Positions 13,001-22,839 of a stretch of DNA of 64,000 nt are shown piece after piece (position 1 is the stretch's first letter; every line of letters starts with the position of its first letter). This DNA is from Tetraselmis striata. Lineage: Eukaryota; Chlorophyta; Chlorodendrophyceae; Chlorodendrales; Chlorodendraceae. A program made the translations under genes and the position numbers. The notes under the pieces are model-generated. The model saw nothing but the letters and a program-made list of their open reading frames with translations, ran no database searches and was not told the origin of the DNA. The stretch covers positions 33,412 through 97,411 of the forward strand of contig VCJN01000162.1 in assembly GCA_006384855.1 (NCBI GenBank), written 5' to 3'.

Positions 13001-13866
13001 TCGGAAGCCGTGTTCAGGCACCCAAGGTTCAGGCCGCAACTCCATTGCTTCTTGCACGCTGCATACATGCTTGGGCTCGAGCACAGCGACCCCCGCTTCT
13101 ACCATGTGCTAGCCTGAGATGTCTGATGGCTAAACTGGCATTGATGAGATATGGTAACGTCGAATTTACATATGCAGGCACTTGGTGACGTACTTGAAGC
13201 GGTGATCGGGGCTGTGTTTCTTGACTGCAGCTGTGACCTCAAGGTAACGTCACGCGCTAGCATCATGTCACAAGTGATAAAACCAGATTTAGAGGGCTGG
13301 GGTGGGGTTAGGGCAGGGGCAGCTCGGGCCTTGTTGCCCCTCCGATCGGCGAGCTGGCTGGCCTAGTTGACCGGGAACATTCCATCCACAGAAGACGTGG
13401 AAAGTTGCGGAGCCACTGCTGCACCCACTGCTCACACCCGACAACATTCCCATCCAGCCGGTGCGCGGCGGTTGCTTGTGCTCATGCTGCTGCCCCGCAA
13501 CATGTCTGACTTTTGTAGCTCGAGCACGAGATGCAAAGGTATACGTGTGTGTGCCTACACGACAGATCCGAGAGCTCCAGGAGTTGTGCGCCAAGATGGG
13601 CGCCACTCTGAGCTTACATAGCACAGTGCCTGCTGCAGTTGGGAATGGCGATCCAGCAGTGGAGCGCGGTGCAGGTGGAGGTGTGCATCAATGGGATTCA
13701 TGTTGCATTTGGGGAAGTGGCGTCGAACAAGCAGCATGCGCGCATGTTGGCGGCGCATGCGGCGCTAGTTGTACTAAAGGAAAGTCCTGGCTTGCTGGTT
13801 GGAGTTGCTTGTGATGTGCAAGACCCAGGAGATGGGCTGCTGTCCTTGACGACGGCATCGTCCTGA
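7045..13866 (+). CDS. Dicer-like ribonuclease III, no helicase seen
   Basis: Predicted to cut double-stranded RNA into small RNAs. Domains in order: platform (7045-7305, 7393-7485; LHLHRFRVV, LPEFPLYDV); PAZ (8600-8717, 9193-9381, 9493-9660, containing YKDFTDFYAKRWGL and QPLLE); a helical linker (10054-10083, 10144-10178, 10308-10458; VPPVVWRACLLAYPLLW). RNase IIIa lies at 10700-10857, 10948-11025, 11149-11298 and 11472-11603 (NERLEFLGDS; ADALEALVGAFYLSGG). RNase IIIb lies at 11863-12000, 12103-12179, 12278-12365, 12511-12645, 12735-12854 and 13178-13243 (YNRLEFLGDA; GDVLEAVIGAVFLD). A linker at 13392-13460 leads to a dsRBD (from 13566; IRELQELCAKMG, NKQHARMLAAHAALVVLK). Both RNase III signatures keep the acidic residues. 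Phases agree from 8600 to 13566. Unresolved: the exon(s) between 7486 and 8599, a frame change near 13626-13638, and the true start (ATG 7045 is the first Met before the platform; the frame is open back to 6910). I see no DExD/H helicase upstream. Confidence 0.88.
7306..7392 (+). other. Probable GC-AG intron in the Dicer-like gene
   Basis: Joining AAG at 7303-7305 to GTA at 7393 keeps the frame and gives FHQKVFDLLLG, which fits the amphipathic platform helix of Dicers. The intron then begins GCATGC and ends CTCTAG. Reading on without splicing meets a stop exactly at 7390-7392. No GT donor nearby gives an equally good join. Confidence 0.5.
9661..10053 (+). other. Dicer-like intron with long C tracts
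   Basis: The donor GTGTGC follows QPLLE and the acceptor is TAATTACAG. The intron holds a 20-nt C run (9836-9855) and two further C blocks (about 9998-10009 and 10014-10034). The last C block, CTTTCTCCTGCTAAT and the acceptor together look like an extreme polypyrimidine tract plus branch site. Confidence 0.6.
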
Positions 13867-13929
13867 GCCAGAAGGCACGTGATGCATCAAAAGCCCTAGC
13901 CATTTGAAATGACAGTTTTCGTCGTAACA

Positions 13930-14125
13930 TGGCCGGCATAGCGTCAACTTCCCCGTGTCGGACGACACCCTGGCCACCGGCGTGCAGAGCTTCAACATCG
14001 CCGTAGGCGCCGTCAGCGACATGGCCGCTGTGATCGTCAACACGGGCGCGAGCGCGCAGGAGGGTGGTGAGGTGGGCATCAATGCCATGCGCCTGCTCAG
14101 CACCAACCACGACCACATGGAGATA
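13930..14125 (+). other. Coding-like fragment downstream of Dicer-like gene
   Basis: An open + frame with GC-rich third positions reads FPVSDDTLATGVQSFNIAVG and continues with GASAQEGGEVGINAMRLLST. It lies in what should be the Dicer-like 3' UTR. No start, family or splice partner is evident. It could be an alternative 3' exon, a relic of another gene, or chance. Confidence 0.2.
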
Positions 14126-14332
14126 AGGCACACTCCAGGGCAACTAGAAAGAATGTGTTCTAACAGCAGCAGCATAGCGGGTTTGGGATGGGATGCACAA
14201 GATTGATGGAAGTGCCGGTGTTGGCTTGGCTGGTTTGTAGCACATCATTGATGGGCAGCAACTCGCGGAACCAGCGCCACCTGGAAGTGAACAGGTGGCT
14301 ATGGGCAACTCAACTGCTCCAACCTTGCAAGC

Positions 14333-14337
14333 TGTAA
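14333..14337 (+). terminator. TGTAA poly(A)-type signal
   Basis: TGTAA, the usual poly(A) signal of many chlorophytes, lies about 470 nt after the Dicer-like stop. The distance is long, so this is tentative. Confidence 0.3.
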
Positions 14338-14671
14338 ACATAACACCTCCCTCTTAATTATGTCACTCATGTCACCACTGGAATCATAACATGGCATATT
14401 GCACACTGTATTGGAAGTGCGCAAATCTTCCACCTCTTGACGAGGGGGAGCGCAGAAGACTCATATCTCAAGACATGCTACATGTCTTTCCCTACTGCGG
14501 GCTCAAGGTATTGGCTCGGCAGAAAGCCTCTTATCCGGCTCCACTCGGCTAAGAGGGCATTCTAATGTCTCCTTGGACCTGCTGTTGGGCGCTGCTTAAC
14601 AGATACCCAGCTTGTGCGCGCCTGTGGAGCGCATACAATGACTGTACACTGGCGCTGGTCGATCGATGCGC

Positions 14672-14676
14672 TTACA
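14672..14676 (-). terminator. TGTAA poly(A)-type signal
   Basis: TTACA on + (TGTAA on -) lies about 33 nt past the stop of the coiled-coil gene, at a typical distance. Confidence 0.5.
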
Positions 14677-14708
14677 GTTCGCTGGGTGCACCCGAATCAC
14701 GCAGCGAC

Positions 14709-16332
14709 TCATCTGGTTGGAGGCAACCCACATACAGGCGTGTCAGCAGCGTGCTCAATGCACGCCAAGACATTCCGGCAGACTTCTATCTGACCCAATA
14801 AGCTCTGTCGGGTGTCAGGGCTCTCACCAAGCAGCTGCTCCAGAGCGATGTGCATGCTCTTCCGCGCTTGAGCCTCCGCCTTGGGTGCACAGGGACAAGT
14901 TATCCGTCAGCTCAGGCAAGGGCTGTGTGCAGCTAGCCACGTTGAGGCATACCCCAGCCCAGAGGACTCACCTGCAGGCTCCCCTCAAGCTGCGTGCCGA
15001 TGTCTGAGATGCGATCCAGCAGCAACGCCTCCATCTCATTCCGCATCTGTCCGCGCCGCACAGGCATGCCCTTCTCAGGAATGAGACACCTGCGCAAGCG
15101 GCTATCTCCCCAATTCCAGGCGCAGCCAGGCAGCCCTCTTGTAGCCAACTCACCTTGCGCTCAGTATCAAGCGTGTTCTGGAGCGATGTCATATCCTCCT
15201 TCAGAGCTGCCAACTTGGCATTGTAAAGCATGCCTCGTGCGGACGTTTCTGCCTGCAGCGTCCTCTGGGAGAACCCACAGGACGCGGCCTCATAGGCGTC
15301 ACCAAACGCCCCTCCAACCTGCCAGCTGTTCATGCAGGACATGCAGGCATGTGGGCAGCCTTGACCACCATGGCCCAAACAGGCGCCGGTCAAACACCTC
15401 AAGCTCATCCAAAGCATATGTGGCAGCGTCTGCCGTGGAGAAGAGCAAGTGGTTGTTCTTGTCCTTGACTGCAGATATTTGAGCCTCAAAGACAGATGCC
15501 GAATCGTCCAATAGCTGCCGGATCTCATTGGAGGCTTTCTCCTGTGGCCAGTGGAGCACGGATGATTGATGCCACGGTTGCTAATGGCCCGCCCCTACAC
15601 CATAGTTCCCAGCAAATGCAGGGAGAGAGGGGCCATACATCAGACAGCTGCGCCAAATGCTGCGCAATGAGTGCGTCCAGCTCACTCAGGCCGCTGGATG
15701 AGCTGGAGGTGCTTTCCTGCAGGTGCAACCGCTCGATGTCCAGCTGCCGCCCGAGCTCCTCCGCCTGCACAGCACCAACTCTCCATGTCATGCATACCGG
15801 CATTATCCATATAACCATCCCCCCACCTGATATAACCACCACCCCCCCCCCCCCCCTGCGCACGCCTCTTGGCTGCTGCAAGAGCGACGAATGGCTATAT
15901 CCGGGGGCGCATTGGCTCGTCGCGTTCGCAACGGTAGGTTCCATCGGCATACCTTGTTGGCGAGACGGGTCTGCGCAGCATCACACCCATCCCTTAAGCC
16001 ATCGAATTCCTCCTCCAGCCTGGACGCTTTTGCGCCCACCCGCTCCAGCTGTGCCACACGATCTGCCGCCCCATTCTGCTGCGCCAGAGAGAAGCGCGCC
16101 CTGACCTCCTTCAGCGCCCTACCCATATCTGCCAGACAAAGAAGGGTGACTTGCTCTCAGAAGACACCGCAGTTTCCTTGATGTGCTACAGTCGCCACAG
16201 GGGGACGGAAGCATTTTGTGTGTGTTTTAGTGCGTAAAGGAGTAATGCAGGCGGGCGGGCTGATGTGTGCGTACGCGTGTGTGTTTTATGGATAAGAGGG
16301 TGGTGTCGGTGGTGGTGGTGGTTTGTGTGTAT

Positions 16333-16368
<36 letters not shown>

Positions 16369-16454
16369 AGGGGGGGGGGGGGGGGGGTACCTTCAGTGTA
16401 CTCAGCCCCTCCTATTGTTACAGCGTCGCCCATGCTCAGTTCGTGCCAACGCAT
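14709..16454 (-). CDS. Multi-exon coiled-coil protein, possibly SF-assemblin-like
   Basis: Exons, read on the minus strand: 16391-16454 (or further 5'), 15953-16128, 15639-15764, 15398-15541, 15154-15318, 14972-15073, 14828-14879 and 14709-14785. All donors are GT, all acceptors AG, and every phase matches, ending in TGA. The product is about 300 aa, almost entirely heptad-like and charged: VRARFSLAQQNGAADRVAQL near the N-terminus, LKEDMTSLQNTLDTERK in the middle, RISDIGTQLEGSLQAEAQAR near the end. A short non-helical head (AVTIGGAEYTED) precedes the rod, and a head-plus-rod layout of this length recalls SF-assemblin/giardin proteins of flagellar roots. That is a resemblance of architecture, not a proven match; any coiled-coil cytoskeletal protein remains possible. 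The 5' end may extend upstream, since the frame stays open before ATG 16454. Confidence 0.7.
16323..16387. repeat. (GT)n microsatellite followed by G18
   Basis: A GT dinucleotide run (about 16337-16366) passes straight into 18 G at 16370-16387. On the minus strand this is a C run just after the GTAC donor of the coiled-coil gene's first resolved intron. Confidence 0.9.
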
Positions 16455-16904
16455 CCCGACGGCCGCGTTCGGGTACGGAAACTTGTAGCTCGGCGAGGGG
16501 CCGATGGCACAGTGAGGCCACGGGAGGGGAACGCGGGCGTCCAGGACGTCGCGAGGTGCCCACTGTTGGGGGTCTGCTCAGTGCTGTGGCTTGCGTGACG
16601 TGGTGCCTGGTGAGTGCACGACGCGCGCCTCGCTGGCCCCGCAGGCACTGAAGCTGGTACTGTATAACGCAGACACAGGTGCAGTCCCACCCCCTGAGTG
16701 CTTTTGCGTGTCCCACTCTCACTCATCCGCCATATAGAGAGCAGCGACCTGGTCACTCGTTCAAGCCGCAGTGCGCAGGTCGCTTATAGTCGCCTGTTTG
16801 GAGATGCGCCGCGCTGCGCGCAGTCGTCATACGGTCAGCAGGCCATAATCGCTGAAAGATCCAGCGCGACGACATCCACCATCATATTGCTACCACGAGT
16901 ATCT

Positions 16905-16940
16905 CCATATTGGTTTGAATTACAAGAAGGGCAGTAACAA
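16905..16940 (-). repeat. Dispersed repeat copy (TTGTAATTCAMACC type)
   Basis: Its reverse complement contains TACTGCCCTTCTTGTAATTC, nearly identical to segments near 56878, 57215 and 63378 (CTGCCCTTTTTGTAATTCAC). It is one of four copies of a short dispersed repeat in the window. Confidence 0.6.
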
Positions 16941-17185
16941 ATCCAGTACTCCACTGCTAAAAGTAGTGTAAAAAAATCAAAACAGCAAGCCGCCTAAAAG
17001 CGGCCCGCATTTCGCATGAGGCAGGGATGGATGAGTGATGCGCGCACGGTTCCGAGTCCGGGCCACTCGTGCACGTGTGTGTAAGGGTGATCCTCGGACG
17101 TGCTGTGCAGCTTCGGCAACGGGATGGCAGACGAATCTGCGCCGTCGGATGAGGCAGCGAGCACGCTCTCGAGCCGCCACCAAGC

Positions 17186-20100
17186 TCAGGACCCCGAGGA
17201 AATCTCTTGCGAGTAAGACCTCCTAGCCCGGGTAGTGCACCGAGTGCCTCGCGATGAGAGGGCACCCCGATCCGCAGCTAAGCATGCGACACCGCGCACT
17301 GTGCGGCGCACCCCCTTGCTCACCTCACCCACTGTGCCGAAGACCATGCCCGTGTACTCCGACAAATCCAGTATGTTGCGAAGACGGGGCATGCTGTCCG
17401 GGCTCCATGTTGTGCCACGCCGCATCTCGCGCTGCCAACCCCCGTTGTATGTCGCCCGACAAGGACCGCTCAAACCGATCCACGGCCGTGGCCTGGGGCA
17501 CTGCAGTGTACTTGACCCCGTACCGCATAGTCTTGAACTTCAACAATGTGGGTCTCAAGCTCCGGGGATCATAGGTCCCGGTCACGACGTTGAACGCCGG
17601 GAGGGAGAGCTCTGCGTCCAGCACTAGGTCCTTGAGTTCATCCCTGGGTACGTGTTGCCGAGAGGCACTGCCTGCTGGAACAAGTCATCCACCTCCTGGC
17701 GTACGGCGATACCCAGGTCGTGAACACAGTGATCGCGGAAGGCGTCTGCGATAGCGTCGTGCTGTACACGCCAGTGAGCATCTCCATATGTTCCGGGAGG
17801 TTCGTGAGCGCGTAACCGAGTTGGTCAACAGTGACGGGGTTGTGCTCTGTCGAGGGGAGAATGATCTGGCTCCCAACCACCGGGGCTAGGCGGAAAGAAG
17901 TACCCGGCAACGACCTCCCGCAGCTCATGCGGAGTCATGACTATCCGCGCGGTGGGGGTGGCCACTGTTGTCCACATGCATGACGCCGCTTCGAGCTGGT
18001 TGAACAAGATCCGTTCCCTACACGTGACAGGAAGAGCGCACACCTCATTTCGAAGCCGAAAGTTGTTGGCCTGGTCTAGAAATGCCGTATGCTCCTTTTG
18101 CGAGCCCGAAGCAGCCTCCACTTCCCGCTCCATCACGCGCGAATCTGCGTCGTCGAGATGGCCAACAGTAGCCGCTTGGAGGCGGCCCCACGCCTCGCGC
18201 ACCGCCGCGGCATAGCTACCCGACCCACGAGCATCGTTGAGAACGTGATCATACCGGCGGGCGGAAGAAGTTGCTTTGAAGCTGCCTCGGCCAAGTACGG
18301 ACACGAGCTGTGGGTCAAAGAAACCAGGGTTGGGGTGCTGGTGCCGGAGTTTCTAGTTAGGAACCTTGGGAGGATGTCGTTCAGGCAACCAATAAAGGCG
18401 GCGTCAGAAACGGTAGCCATGCGGCGGATGCCAGCGCCCTTCAACCAAGTGAGGAGGTGAAGCCCGCTGCGCGCCTTGATTGGCCACTGCATCCTCGCTC
18501 AAGGTAGCCACCTCCGTTGCCATGGGGTCGGGGTCGTGCAAAAGCTCCGCCAGGAAATCGGTGACCATCATATTGGTGTCGGTGCCGTACGTGGAGGGAT
18601 CAAAAGAGATTCCTAGCACCCGCTCGACCGCCGCGAGGACGGTGGCATCCACCGCCTCCGCAAAGGCTTCCACCTCGGACGGGAGGCAGGCTGCGGAGCC
18701 AATACCCCGCCTTGTGTTGCATGCAATGCTTGAGCATGGCCCATGCGTGGTGATGCACGCCGTGGGTGTACCGACGGCTGGGCCTGGCAGATAAGGGCTT
18801 GCTCAGGCTAGCGTCCACCTCCTTTCGTAGCTCCTCCGCCTTGCCGCGCATGTACGCCTGCACATACGCTGGCGATCCCAGCGGCACGTCGAGGACCGGG
18901 ATGCCGTGATGGCCATCTAGCTCGGGCCACTCGATGTCGGCCGGAGCCTCGCGCCGCGCGGCCTCCATGTCTGCGATGTACGCATGCATCTTGTCGAAGC
19001 GCACCTCAAGCCCCACGGACGCCTTGCTGGACGTGCGGAAGGCATGAAGAACCGGCCACAGGTGCTCCGGGAGGCCCACAAAAAATCCATCGTCGGCGTT
19101 GAAGCGCGCGGCCCCGTCAGTGACCTCCAACGTGCTGTCACACTGCTGCACCTCGGGGTCAATCGCGACGCAAAAGGAAGTCGTGGCCAACGGTGTGCCC
19201 TGTTGCACGCCGTCCTCCCACCGCAGAGTGGCGGACCAATCGTCCACGGCCAGATACGAATCCGTGGAGAGGGAAGCTAGGAGCGCAAGGATGACAGGGT
19301 GAAGTGGAGAGCAATCGATGTGGCGTTGGATGATGGTGCGGCGCCATGCTTCGTTGTAAGCGTTGCGAAGGTCGGTGTGGACGATGGCGGCACATGGGCC
19401 AAGCTTCTTGGCGATGAGCCGGACGCCGTGGATGAGCATAGAGTCGCCCGCGGAAATGCCAACGCCGAGCTGAGATGGAGCAAGCACCGACACGCACATA
19501 TGCCTCCTTCATGTTGTCCACCACTGCCCGCTCCGTTGCGCGCCGCTCCACCTCCCCGACTGCCACATGCCGCACATCCGGGGCCCTGCCCTCACCTAGC
19601 TTCTTGACAGGTGCCACGGAGCCTAGCAGAGGTGAAGAGTCGGTTGAACCACCCGCCGGGCAGGCGACCTTGGAGGTATATTGAGGCGACCTCCGACATG
19701 GCGCGGACCGCCGCAGGCCCCGACGCCGGGGCGTATTCGCCCACCAAGTAGCGGAGATACTCGTTGCACATGCCTGAGGGCCCCGCCGCCACGTGCTGCT
19801 TGAGTTGCTGGTACGGCACGCGCATGTCCACCGTCAGGGCGGCCTCGTCGACGAAAATGTCATACGCGGCGTCTGGGATCGGGTGGCTACAGGACAGGTG
19901 CGTGTCGCGAGGCTGGGCGAGGATAGCAGGATTGCATAGGTCGCCCATACCCTTAGAAGGTAGTCGGCCCGCCGCTCATGAGAGCTCTCCGTCCTCCACC
20001 AACGCCACAACGGCGTCCGCGGTGCCCACGAGTAGCGCCGCAAAGAGGTCAGCGTTCGATCGACGTTGGCGGGCATGTCCGGCGTAGAACGCCTCGGTGC

Positions 20101-20428
20101 GCGCATCGTCCCATGAGCGCACGAGTTCGGTCATGCGCCTCTCCGCGAAAGCCCGGAAGCGCCACGCCAGGGCTTGTTGCCGCCGCCGCCCGCCTCGGCT
20201 CGGGGCCCTAAGCAACAATTGTGGCCGCATGTACTTCCACTTCAACGCTCTATCCAACACCACGGGGTCATCGGCCTCCACCGCTGCCACCACCAACTCA
20301 TTCACGCAGCATTGTGCCTCCGCCCACGCTTCTTGAAAGTCAACAGGCACCGCCGTCTCCATGGACATCTCCGCCGGCATGTGCACTATGTCCACGTCGG
20401 AGAGGTGGTCCATCGCACCCCACCCCAC
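17186..20428 (-). pseudogene. Non-LTR-type reverse transcriptase relic with nuclease-like tail
   Basis: Read on the minus strand the pieces lie in order in changing frames. An N-terminal region (20428-19976) is followed by RT fingers with AAGPSGMCNEYLRYLVGEY (19948-19600), then a linker APVKKLGEGRAPD (19617-19500). The palm (19499-18750) has VHTDLRNAYNEAW, GVQQGTPLA and FNADDGFFVG. Next come LKGAGIRRMATVSDAAFIG (about 18460-18400) and HELREVVAGYFF (about 17930-17890). The tail has LKFKTMRYGVKYTAV and SEYTGMVFGTVGEVSKGV (17540-17300), which resembles the C-terminal restriction-like endonuclease region of RLE-type non-LTR elements; KFKT would stand for the (D/E)xK site. The RT box is ADD instead of the common YxDD. 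At least four frameshifts make this dead. The GC-rich open frames at 20454-21282 may be its 5' region. Confidence 0.75.
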
Positions 20429-20453
20429 CCCGTCGCCGGCTGGAGCTGGGCGA

Positions 20454-21282
20454 CTAGGGGGTGGGGGCGGGGGGGGGGGGGGTACCGAGCCCGTGAGGCC
20501 TGGCTGCCGGGGCGGCCGGCCGGTGCACCCACCTCTGGCGGCGCGGGAGCAACAACCGGGGGCGCTGCGACGCCCCGGAACGCAGCGACGGACGGCAATG
20601 CGGGCGACGACAGCGATTGTCCCGCTCCACCGGCGCGGCGCCCCCCCCCCCCCGACGGTGGTGCCGCTCGGTCAGCACGGCGCGCGCCTTGGCTAGCCAC
20701 GCGTCGGCGACCTTGGCGAAGGGCACGACGTCGGCCGGGTGGTGCCTGGTGCGAGCGGGTTGGAGCGACCTGGCTGCGGCGTCGATCCTCGGCGCCCAGG
20801 CGGCGCCCACGCGACTGAAAGCGCGTCGGCGACTGTCCAAGCCACCGCCGGCGCTACGCCCCGCCGCGCCGGCACGCTGCCGTGTAGCTTGGCGAGAGCA
20901 TCGAGGCCGGTGAGCGCCAAGCCTCGGTTGACACCGCGCGGCCGCGGCTGGGGCCGCTCGGAGAATTCGTCCTGGCCGGTCGGAACGCCGTCGTGATCGC
21001 GCTGCGACGCGCCGGGCCCCAAAATACTGCTGAATACTGCGGCGAGACGACGACGCACGCGGGGCAGCGCGCGCGCCGGTCGTACCTGCCACGCACGTCG
21101 CGGACTCGGGACTCGACGACCGGCTCGCCGCATGGGCTTACGTGGGAGCCGGCGGGGCAGCAGCCGCGGGCGGGCTCGGCCTTGGCTGGGTGGCGCCGGG
21201 CGCACTGAAGCTGGACGGGTTGCCAGATGAGGTGAGCAACATCGCTCCTTGTCCAGATTCTGGTATCTCTCCGGCGTTGCAA
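20454..21282 (-). other. GC-rich open frames upstream of the RT relic
   Basis: Overlapping minus-strand frames are Arg/Ala/Pro-rich, with a stretch RRSIQQYFGARRV and, in another frame, RCPACVVVSPQYSAV. They could be the eroded N-terminal part of the RT element, where Cys-containing DNA-binding segments are usual. The base composition makes long open frames likely by chance, so no gene is called. Confidence 0.25.
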
Positions 21283-21702
21283 TAAGCGCTGTCCTGACGC
21301 GGTTGTAGAGCGCCCGTGGATGACACGGCTTGCTCACATGCAGTCTCAGTGTGTAAGTCTATAAACTTCCGCAATTGTTGTGCCGCAGAATCTCCGGAAC
21401 CAACCCTAACGCCGACATCACGTTTGTCCATTTGGCAAAGCCGGCTGCCAAGAGCCCATGTGACTATGTTGATCACGTCATCCGCTTTGACATATGGAGG
21501 GGTGACCACTTTCTTCCCACTCTTCAAGCGGTGCGTGCTGCACTGAAATGGATTGGTGCGTGCGTCAGGGCACCCCTCACCCTCCATGTGCTTTTGCAAC
21601 CAGAATATAGACCTAGACAAAGCGAGCATTACGCACAAACTATCAGCGCTATGATGTAAGCTGCACATGTACCATACAATTTGAGGCAAGAAATACATAC
21701 TG

Positions 21703-22424
21703 TCACCTGAAAAAGCGCATGCAACCGTTCACATGGCACGAATGCCCTTTGCTGCCGCTCTGGAGGTCCATGATAGTTTTTTGCTCTGCGGCATGCCGGT
21801 CTGGGGCTCGTTCACGCGTTTCTGCTTTGGCCTGCTCTTGCTTTTCTAATTTGCGCTTCGTGCACATACCAACACGGGCATGGGGCTGAACATGCGTTGT
21901 ACCGGCGGCCAGGACGACGTTGCTTGCATCTCCGCCTACTGGGCGAGTATTAGCATCACGTTGGGGTTGCGCCGCCTCCACAGCTCCTCCGGGTAATGGT
22001 GGAACGGCAGTGACATGCGTTCCTTTGAACTTCTTCTCAGCCTCGCAAAAGACGCGGCCCTAGATCTTCTCCCCTGTCGGCCCTTGCGGTGTGTCGTCCA
22101 CCCATTTCTTGATAGCGTGTCTGCACCAATGAAACGTCCCTCGCCACACAAGCCATGCTTGAAGAACGTGATGCCAAGCCATGTTTCGCCTGGGGAGTAT
22201 TCGAAGCGCCGATACGCCATAAGGCGAATAGGCAAACCATATAGCGCGCCGGGATTCAACTTTCCTTGATGCTCCCGAGATGTGATCACCTCGCGGCACA
22301 CAGTGTTTCTCATTCCACCGCCGGAGCGCATGCAATCCGTCACCACCTCTGATGCATCAGACGCATCGGAGGCTCCAATCGCGACCATGGGGACATGCGC
22401 ACATATCAGGTTAACGCGAATCAC
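21703..22424 (-). CDS. Unrecognised frames beside the transposase-like gene
   Basis: Two minus-strand open frames, 22424-21936 and 21981-21703. They encode stretches such as NPGALYGLPIRLMAYRRFEY, EYSPGETWLGITFF and KRKLEKQEQAKAETRERA. They follow the transposase-like gene downstream on the same strand and may be its C-terminal exons, with the charged segment as a tail. No family was recognised and no exon joins were proven. Confidence 0.25.
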
Positions 22425-22839
22425 ATGCTTGTAATGAATATCAGTAATGTGACGCTAGCAATGCAACACACAATACTGAGCAATTATGCTGTTATGGTAT
22501 CATCTGCAGTCCCGAAGTGCATGTCCAAGTAAGGAACTTCTGTTCATGCAAGCTTCTCCAATAGCATGGTCAAGCATCTTCACGGCCTGTTATGGGGCTC
22601 AAGGCCAGTATGCAATGATCCAAGAACTTCCCCGAGACCCCGAGTAGCACCCATCACCGTCTCATACGGTGTGAGCTTTTGTAACATTAGGGTTGTATGT
22701 TGTAAGTGACAACGCCAGCATGTAGACGACAATATAGCATCGAGAACCCACCTTCCTTCTTGTCGTCTGATGTGTCATCATAATACTCTATCATGTAGTC
22801 GTCTGGATCGATCCCGTCATCACCCTATATCGTTCTTCA

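Noticed and set aside
20617-20913. Plus-strand genes opposite the RT relic
   Set aside because: They are shadows of the GC-rich minus-strand frames, with no domain.
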